Shown here: positions 30,930 through 34,854 of the stretch, piece after piece | How the letters are laid out: each line of letters begins with the position of its first letter | How positions within the stretch are numbered: the first letter of the stretch is position 1 | DNA from: Streptomyces sp. UNOC14_S4 | Lineage (GTDB): Bacteria; Actinomycetota; Actinomycetes; Streptomycetales; Streptomycetaceae | Assembly (NCBI RefSeq): GCF_020740835.1 | Contig: NZ_JAINFC010000015.1 | Coordinates: 1 to 34,854, forward strand | DNA length: 34,854 nt | Direction: 5' to 3' | Position numbers and translations under genes: made by a program | The notes under the pieces: generated by a model | Told to the model about the DNA's origin: nothing | The model's database searches: none | What the model saw: only the letters and a program-made list of their open reading frames with translations

Positions 30930-31337
30930 TCACCCATTGCACCAGGGGGCGGCCGGGGTGTCGCGACAGGGACTGGGGCCCGGCGGGGGCGAGTTGTCCT
31001 GGCGGTGCTGGACGAGGGCCCCTGCCACGATGAGCACCAGCGACGTGACGAACACGAGGCCCTGCACCCAGGCGGTCGCCCCGGCCCCGCGGCTGGAGGC
31101 ACGCCAGGCCGACCCCAGAGCAAGCGCACCCAGCACACCGATCGCCACGAGGTAGCCCCACACCGGGTCGGGCGCGTACGACCCGGCAGGGTCGAACGTC
31201 CACCCGGACATCCACCACAGGGCCACGATCACGCCGAGGGCGAGCAGTTCGAGCACGAGCAGAGCGAAGGCGCCGACGATGTCCGGGGCCCGGTCGGGGC
31301 ACTGCTCCGGTCCGGGCCGAGGGGAAGGCGTGTCCAT
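30930..31337 (-). CDS. Small membrane protein, unknown function
   Basis: Protein of 135 aa from the ATG at 31337 (31343 is an alternative). Three hydrophobic segments: IVGAFALLVLELLALGVIVA (about 20-40), VWGYLVAIGVLGALALGSAW (about 57-77) and WVQGLVFVTSLVLIVAGALV (about 90-110). A Pro-rich N-terminus (PSPRPGPEQCP) and a Pro/Cys C-terminus (PPPGPSPCRDTPAAPWC) flank them. No family recognised. It is convergent with the monooxygenase gene and divergent from the lectin gene, so not in an operon with either. Confidence 0.65.
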   Translation of the reverse strand: MDTPSPRPGPEQCPDRAPDIVGAFALLVLELLALGVIVALWWMSGWTFDPAGSYAPDPVWGYLVAIGVLGALALGSAWRASSRGAGATAWVQGLVFVTSLVLIVAGALVQHRQDNSPPPGPSPCRDTPAAPWCNG

Positions 31338-31546
31338 ACCCATGAGCCTGTACGAAAGAACGAGGGGGAACATGAGTACGGCTACTCAAGTGCGGCGCGC
31401 GGCCCGCGTTTCCGGCCAAAGACGGACGCGATCACGTCAGGACTTTGCCGGACGCATACCCTCCTCATGGCCGTAGCTGCCAAAGTCCCGGGTGCGGCGC
31501 CCGACCGGGTGCCGCATGGTGCACCACAGGACCAAGGAGTCCCCTG

Positions 31547-32014
31547 GTGAAGAAGAAGAGATCGGTAGGCGCCAGAGCCGCCGTACTTCTCGCAAGCTCC
31601 GCCCTCGCCGCCGTCACCCTCGCGGGCCAGGCGAGTGCGGTGACCCCGCACCACTCCCCTGCTTCGCAGCAGTCGGCCACCATCCAGGCCGAGACGCGCT
31701 ACGCGCCGTTCACCCTCAACCCCAACGAGTCGGTGAGCTCCGGCACCGCCACGCTCGTCATGCAGGGCGACGGCAACCTCGTCGTCTACGACGAGTTCGG
31801 CCGCGCCCGCTGGGCCAGCAACACCGTGGGCCAGGGCTGGACGGCCAGCTTCCAGGGAGACGGCAACTTCGTCGTCTACACCCGCACCGGCCACGCGGTC
31901 TGGAACTCGCAGACCGCCGGGCACCCGGGCTCGCGTCTGGTGATCCAGGACGACGGCAACGTTGTGATCTACGACGGCAGCCAGGCGATCTGGAACACCC
32001 GCACCGCCCACTGA
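31547..32014 (+). CDS. Secreted bulb-type (mannose-binding) lectin domain protein
   Basis: Protein of 155 aa. The GTG at 31547 has AGGAG at 7-8 nt. The signal peptide has a basic start (KKKRSVGAR) and a hydrophobic core with cleavage near GQASA (about residue 31). The mature part is one B-lectin (GNA-type) beta-prism with three Q-x-D-x-N-x-V-x-Y sites: MQGDGNLVVY, FQGDGNFVVY and IQDDGNVVIY, each complete in the mannose-contacting residues. It begins AETRYAPFTLNPNESVSSG and ends in WNTRTAH. Such small secreted lectins bind mannose or mannose-rich glycans; roles in competition or adhesion are inferred from relatives. No enzyme domain is attached, unlike many lectin-hydrolase fusions in Streptomyces. 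Confidence 0.9.
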   Translation: MKKKRSVGARAAVLLASSALAAVTLAGQASAVTPHHSPASQQSATIQAETRYAPFTLNPNESVSSGTATLVMQGDGNLVVYDEFGRARWASNTVGQGWTASFQGDGNFVVYTRTGHAVWNSQTAGHPGSRLVIQDDGNVVIYDGSQAIWNTRTAH

Positions 32015-32081
32015 CGCTCCCGCTTCCCACTGGCGGCAGGCCGGACCTCACACCGGACGGGGGTCCGGCCTCGCCAACGAG
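32011..32081. repeat. Duplicated segment A, left copy
   Basis: From the lectin stop codon onwards, 71 bp match 34705-34776 at about 93 percent by eye (four substitutions and a one-base indel). It contains a terminator hairpin: AGGCCGGACC (32038-32047) / GGTCCGGCCT (32062-32071). Confidence 0.85.
32038..32071. terminator. Terminator between the lectin gene and the membrane-protein gene
   Basis: 10-bp stem with a 14-nt loop, between convergent 3' ends (lectin, plus; membrane protein, minus). An identical stem recurs at 34733-34766. Confidence 0.7.
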
Positions 32082-32112
32082 TGGCACGGCAGCGGCACGG
32101 CCCCGCAGCGCG

Positions 32113-32622
32113 CTACGCGGCCAGTTCGTACGCCTCCAGCCGCTTGATCATGCGCCGCACGATCAGCAGCGGGACCACACCGAAGAAGCCGAACGACATG
32201 TCGATGAGCTGCCAGTAGACCGGAATGCCACGGATGTGGCCGCAGATCAGCGCCAGCGGCACGATCGCGGCGCACGCGATCATTCCGAATTCGATGACCC
32301 AGATATTGCGGACCGGGTCACGGTACGGACCGTAAAAAGCGATCGCGATGACGAGGTGAGCGAAAGCGAGCCAGTCGGTGCCGTACAGCACGAACGGATA
32401 CTTCCCGTCCGTTGCCTCCAGCCCCTCCCTCGCCCGGCCGACCCACTCCATCAGCCCCGGCAGCCAGTCGGGCACGGGCGAGCCGCCGGAGCGCAGCGTC
32501 TCGTCGAGCCACCGGATTTCGGTGACGAGGGGAAAGGCCGTCAGCCCACTGAGCACGAGGCCCACGATAAAGACGACCAGCCATATCCGAATACGACGCC
32601 GAAGCGCTTCTTCCCCGTTCAT
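32113..32622 (-). CDS. Four-helix membrane protein, conserved hypothetical
   Basis: Protein of 169 aa. Hydrophobic segments are IRIWLVVFIVGLVLSGLTAF (about 11-30), WLAFAHLVIAIAFYGPY (about 84-100), VIEFGMIACAAIVPLALIC (about 109-127) and YWQLIDMSFGFFGVVPLLIV (about 136-155). A polar loop of about 50 residues with TDGKYPF lies between the first two. The ending ...MIKRLEAYELAA is cytoplasmic. I recognise no named family; similar hypothetical proteins are widespread in bacteria. No clear ribosome-binding site before the ATG. This is the gene missing between segments A and B of the right-hand duplicate copy at 34.7 kb. Confidence 0.75.
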   Translation of the reverse strand: MNGEEALRRRIRIWLVVFIVGLVLSGLTAFPLVTEIRWLDETLRSGGSPVPDWLPGLMEWVGRAREGLEATDGKYPFVLYGTDWLAFAHLVIAIAFYGPYRDPVRNIWVIEFGMIACAAIVPLALICGHIRGIPVYWQLIDMSFGFFGVVPLLIVRRMIKRLEAYELAA

Positions 32623-32640
32623 GATCGGAGCCTACGCCTC

Positions 32641-32711
32641 GCTCATCGGCTCACACCGGTGGGGCATCCGTTCCCCGCATGGCCGCCCGCACGGCGGACG
32701 CGCCACGCCGG
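32641..32711. repeat. Duplicated segment B, left copy
   Basis: Matches 34787-34854 (the match reaches the window edge) at about 85-90 percent. It includes TTCCCCGCATGGCCGCCCGC identically in both copies. Confidence 0.8.
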
Positions 32712-32759
32712 GCGGCGGCCCTCGCGGCGGACGTACGGCAGGCCAATCTCGCTGCTGGG

Positions 32760-32950
32760 CCGGGGTCCTGGTCTCCCGCTACACGGCGAGCGAGGGCGGG
32801 AAGGAAGCGGTGATCCAGGTGGAGCCGGAGAACACCGCGTCCGCCGCGGTCGCCCGGCGGGCGGGGTTCGCCCCCGGCAAGCACACGCACGGCGAGGACG
32901 GGACACCGCTCGACTGGTACGTCCGGGACCTGCGCGTCGGCATCCGGTGA
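32760..32950 (+). pseudogene. GNAT acetyltransferase remnant (C-terminal part only)
   Basis: The frame GVLVSRYTASEGGKEAVIQ, VEPENTASAAVARRAGF, HGEDGTPLDWYVRDLR looks like the end of a GNAT-family N-acetyltransferase: the N-x-x-S-x-x-V-A-x-x-x-G-F segment is its motif B, seen in many Streptomyces proteins. No start codon or N-terminal acetyl-CoA motif (QxxGxG/A) precedes it. An ATG at 32679 opens a different frame that soon stops. The region 32623-33134 therefore holds segment B, this decayed gene and a small hairpin (GAGTCGG 33087-33093 / CCGACTC 33102-33108), with nothing else apparent. Confidence 0.6.
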
Positions 32951-33134
32951 CGGCCTCGACAGCCTGACGCGCCGAAGCGGGCGAACCCGGAGCCCGGCAC
33001 CGGGCGAGGGCGGGCATACGCGGAAAGACGTAGATGCTCGCCTTCCGCCCTGTCCGCGACGACCGCCGGGCATCCTGCTGTCCTTCGAGTCGGTGAGCAG
33101 GCCGACTCACGTGCTACGGGGGACGGGATGCGGC

Positions 33135-33860
33135 ATGTGGGTGCACGGTGAGCGGGGGATGGCGCTGGTCGTCGAGGACGAGCAGACGGTGGAGCTGCGG
33201 GCGGACGACCACGAGCTGGGGTCGGCGCTCCTGCGCCCCTCGACGACGGCGGCCCTGCTGGTGGCTTGCGGGCTCGACAGCCCCTCGCCGGTACGGCTTT
33301 CGGACCCGGAGGCGTTCCGGCCTGTCGAGCCGGACGAACGGTACGTGTACGTGGACCGGCTGGACGGCGAGGGCCGGATCGGCGGCCACTCCCCGTCCTT
33401 CGTGCGCCGTGTGCTGACGGCTCTCGATCCGACTCTGCCGCCGCCTCAGACCGCTTCCTGGCGGGTGGGGGGCGACCGGACGCCCGGCCCGGGGTGTGGT
33501 TGCGGAGGCGTGCCCCGTACGGCAGCCGCAGCAGGCCCCGGCGCGGTCCTGGACGAAGTACGGGTGCCGGTGCCGGACTTCCTGCGCCTCTTCCACGCGG
33601 TGATCGCGCCCAGCCTGGTGTCCGACATCGTCGTCGGGGTCAACGCCACGCTGGCCATCGGCACGGACATCCACCACATGATCACGGGCAACATCCTCTG
33701 CTACCAGGGAGCCCGCATCCGCCAGCAAGGCCACTCGCTGGCGATCGACGTGGGCGGCACCGTACGCGGCAGCATCCCCGGGTACGTGCACCAAGTGGTG
33801 GACGGGCGGCTCAGCATCGACTGGGACCGGCTACGCGAACTGCCGTACGTCCACATCTGA
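33135..33860 (+). CDS. Protein of unknown function, partner of the collagen-like protein
   Basis: About 241 aa from the ATG at 33135, which has GGGGGACGGG 7 nt upstream; a GTG at 33093 is possible. No signal peptide or membrane segment. The N-terminal half (to about 115) looks globular: MALVVEDEQTVELRADDHEL, RPSTTAALLVACGL, DERYVYVDRLDGEG. A Cys/Gly loop (PGPGCGCGGVP) follows. The C-terminal half (about 140-241) has alternating short beta-like repeats: LVSDIVVGVNATLAIGTD, IHHMITGNILCYQGARIRQ, HSLAIDVGGTVRGSIPG, suggesting a small right-handed beta-helix or stacked beta structure. I recognise no family. It ends 49 bp before the collagen-like gene on the same strand, so the two probably form one operon. 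Confidence 0.7.
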   Translation: MWVHGERGMALVVEDEQTVELRADDHELGSALLRPSTTAALLVACGLDSPSPVRLSDPEAFRPVEPDERYVYVDRLDGEGRIGGHSPSFVRRVLTALDPTLPPPQTASWRVGGDRTPGPGCGCGGVPRTAAAAGPGAVLDEVRVPVPDFLRLFHAVIAPSLVSDIVVGVNATLAIGTDIHHMITGNILCYQGARIRQQGHSLAIDVGGTVRGSIPGYVHQVVDGRLSIDWDRLRELPYVHI

Positions 33861-33909
33861 TCGGGAAGCCGCTGACGAGAAGGAAACAGAAGGAAACAGG
33901 GGGACGAGG

Positions 33910-34617
33910 ATGCCGAACATCGGGACGACCTGGGATCTGAAGGGCGCCGACGGCGCTCCGGGAGCGGACGGCGCGGACGGCGCGGACATGCCCAAGGGAC
34001 ACGACGGCGAGGGCGCGCACTGCGGATGGTTCGTCCTGCCGGACGGCGAGGCGGCCGACGGGCAGGACGGCCGCCCCGGCGGCATGGGCGAGAACGGCCG
34101 CAACGGCGAACCGGGCAGGCCGGGCCGGACGCTGCTGCTGACCGTGTCCACCTTCGAGGGCGGCATCGAGTTCGACGCGCGCGGCGGCTACGGGGGCCCC
34201 GGCGGACATGGTGGCCGGGGCGGCAAGGGCGGGGACGGTGGCAACGGCGGCGAAGGCTACGGCTGCGAGAAAGGCAAGGGCGGCGGACGGGGCGGCGACG
34301 GAGGCCGGGGCGGCAAGGGTGGCCGCGGCGGCGACGGAGCCAACGGCGGCACCGTCCGCGTCTACTACAAGAACTACAACCTCGCCGTCGTCCCGGCCCC
34401 GTGGCAGCGTGGAATCGGCGGCCAGGGAGGCACGGGCGGCAGCAGCGGCAACCCCGGGCAGGGAGGCAAGGGCGGCAAAGGCGGTGACAACACCTGGGGC
34501 GGCGAGGACAGCGGCGCGCACGGCCAGAACGGGGCCCAGCCCGCAGCGGGCGAGGACGGCTGGAAGGGAAACGACGGCGCCGAGAACGGTTCCTTCCTCA
34601 TGGCGCCCATGGTCTGA
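33910..34617 (+). CDS. Collagen-like glycine-rich protein without signal peptide
   Basis: Protein of 235 aa; the ATG at 33910 has GGGGACGAGG just upstream. Layout: an N-terminal G-x-x run (LKGADGAPGADGADGAD, about 10-26); a globular piece (HCGWFVLPDGEA); a second G-x-x run (DGRPGGMGENGRNGEPG); a short beta segment TLLLTVSTFEGGIEFDARGG (about 78-97); then a long GG-x repeat (GGYGGPGGHGGRGGKGGDGG) interrupted by YGCEKGKG; a strand TVRVYYKNYNLAVVPAPW (about 148-165); and a final Gly-rich tail to SFLMAPMV. No secretion signal, Pro is too scarce for typical collagen helices, and Gly exceeds one third. It could form polyglycine-II-like bundles. Function unknown. Confidence 0.75.
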   Translation: MPNIGTTWDLKGADGAPGADGADGADMPKGHDGEGAHCGWFVLPDGEAADGQDGRPGGMGENGRNGEPGRPGRTLLLTVSTFEGGIEFDARGGYGGPGGHGGRGGKGGDGGNGGEGYGCEKGKGGGRGGDGGRGGKGGRGGDGANGGTVRVYYKNYNLAVVPAPWQRGIGGQGGTGGSSGNPGQGGKGGKGGDNTWGGEDSGAHGQNGAQPAAGEDGWKGNDGAENGSFLMAPMV

Positions 34618-34704
34618 ATCCATCATGGCCCCGGTGACCTGCCGAGCTCCCTCTCCGGCAGCCATCCGCCACGGCACGATCCGCGGCTGCCGGACGGTTC
34701 TCAC

Positions 34705-34776
34705 CTGACGCTCCCGCTACCCCACTGACGGCAGGCCGGACCTCACACCGTACGGGGGTCCGGCCTCGCCGACGAG
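34705..34776. repeat. Duplicated segment A, right copy, with terminator
   Basis: Counterpart of 32011-32081. The stem AGGCCGGACC (34733-34742) / GGTCCGGCCT (34757-34766) is conserved; it serves the collagen-like gene that ends at 34617. Confidence 0.85.
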
Positions 34777-34786
34777 CCACCGCGGA

Positions 34787-34854
34787 GCTCACCGCCTCAC
34801 ACCGGCGGGGCTGTTCCCCGCATGGCCGCCCGCACGGCCGGCGCACCGCGCCGG
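34787..34854. repeat. Duplicated segment B, right copy (runs off the window)
   Basis: Counterpart of 32641-32711, separated from segment A by only 10 bp, whereas the left copies are 559 bp apart. The match continues up to the last base, so the true end is outside the window. Confidence 0.8.

Noticed and set aside
31372-31476. 34-codon frame with GAGGGGG before its ATG, upstream of the lectin gene
   Set aside because: The ribosome-binding site is plausible but the peptide is Arg-rich and featureless, and there is no conservation evidence. It could be part of the lectin leader; kept only as a note.

Overview
The window is high-GC actinomycete DNA and almost certainly comes from a Streptomyces chromosome. 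Codon third positions are strongly GC-rich, GTG starts are frequent, and the sigQ-afsQ1-afsQ2 locus is very close to the Streptomyces coelicolor AfsQ system. No rRNA, tRNA, CRISPR array, transposase or integrase was seen. The left two thirds look like conserved chromosomal core. The right part, from about 28 kb onward, is more accessory: a TetR-controlled monooxygenase, a secreted lectin, a duplicated segment, and a glycine-rich (collagen-like) two-gene module.

Layout. (1) 43-4672: the AfsQ signalling locus. It holds the divergent sigma factor sigQ, response regulator afsQ1, sensor kinase afsQ2, a coupled lipoprotein and a VanZ-like membrane protein, closed by a strong terminator. (2) 4772-10097: a small secreted protein, adenosine deaminase, an alpha/beta hydrolase-like protein with Asp at the nucleophile elbow, and a divergent LysR regulator/MFS transporter pair. 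(3) 10242-17440: a nucleoside salvage and uptake block on the minus strand. It runs bmp lipoprotein -> ABC ATPase -> two permeases -> cytidine deaminase -> thymidine phosphorylase. The ATPase-permease-permease-cdd junctions are all GTGA overlaps. The 12-bp palindrome CTACGCGCGTAG or close variants lies upstream of add, bmp and the ABC operon, which suggests one nucleoside regulon. (4) 17695-28273: an M20 amidohydrolase followed by a divergent sugar-polymer cluster. The minus-strand arm encodes a putative glycosyltransferase, a CMP-ulosonate cytidylyltransferase fused to a HAD phosphatase, a NeuB-like synthase without the usual C-terminal SAF domain, and a polysialyltransferase-like protein. 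The plus-strand arm encodes a GT2 enzyme, a second polysialyltransferase-like protein and an acyltransferase-3 membrane protein. This fits a sialic-acid-like (probably Kdn) cell-wall polymer such as the teichulosonic acid known from S. coelicolor. Several of these genes carry in-frame tandem repeats.

(5) 28274-34854: three copies of a Streptomyces intergenic repeat (a fourth is at 7.5 kb), then a TetR repressor divergent from an FAD monooxygenase with twin palindromic operators. Next come two small membrane proteins, a bulb-lectin secreted protein, a GNAT acetyltransferase remnant, and an unrecognised protein followed by a cytoplasmic-looking collagen-like protein. Two flanking segments around 32.0/32.6 kb recur at 34.7-34.85 kb without the 0.56 kb between them, which indicates local duplication with insertion or deletion. 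The best candidates for something undescribed are the 33.1-34.6 kb two-gene module, the shared nucleoside-regulon palindrome, and the probable AUC start of the nucleoside ABC ATPase.
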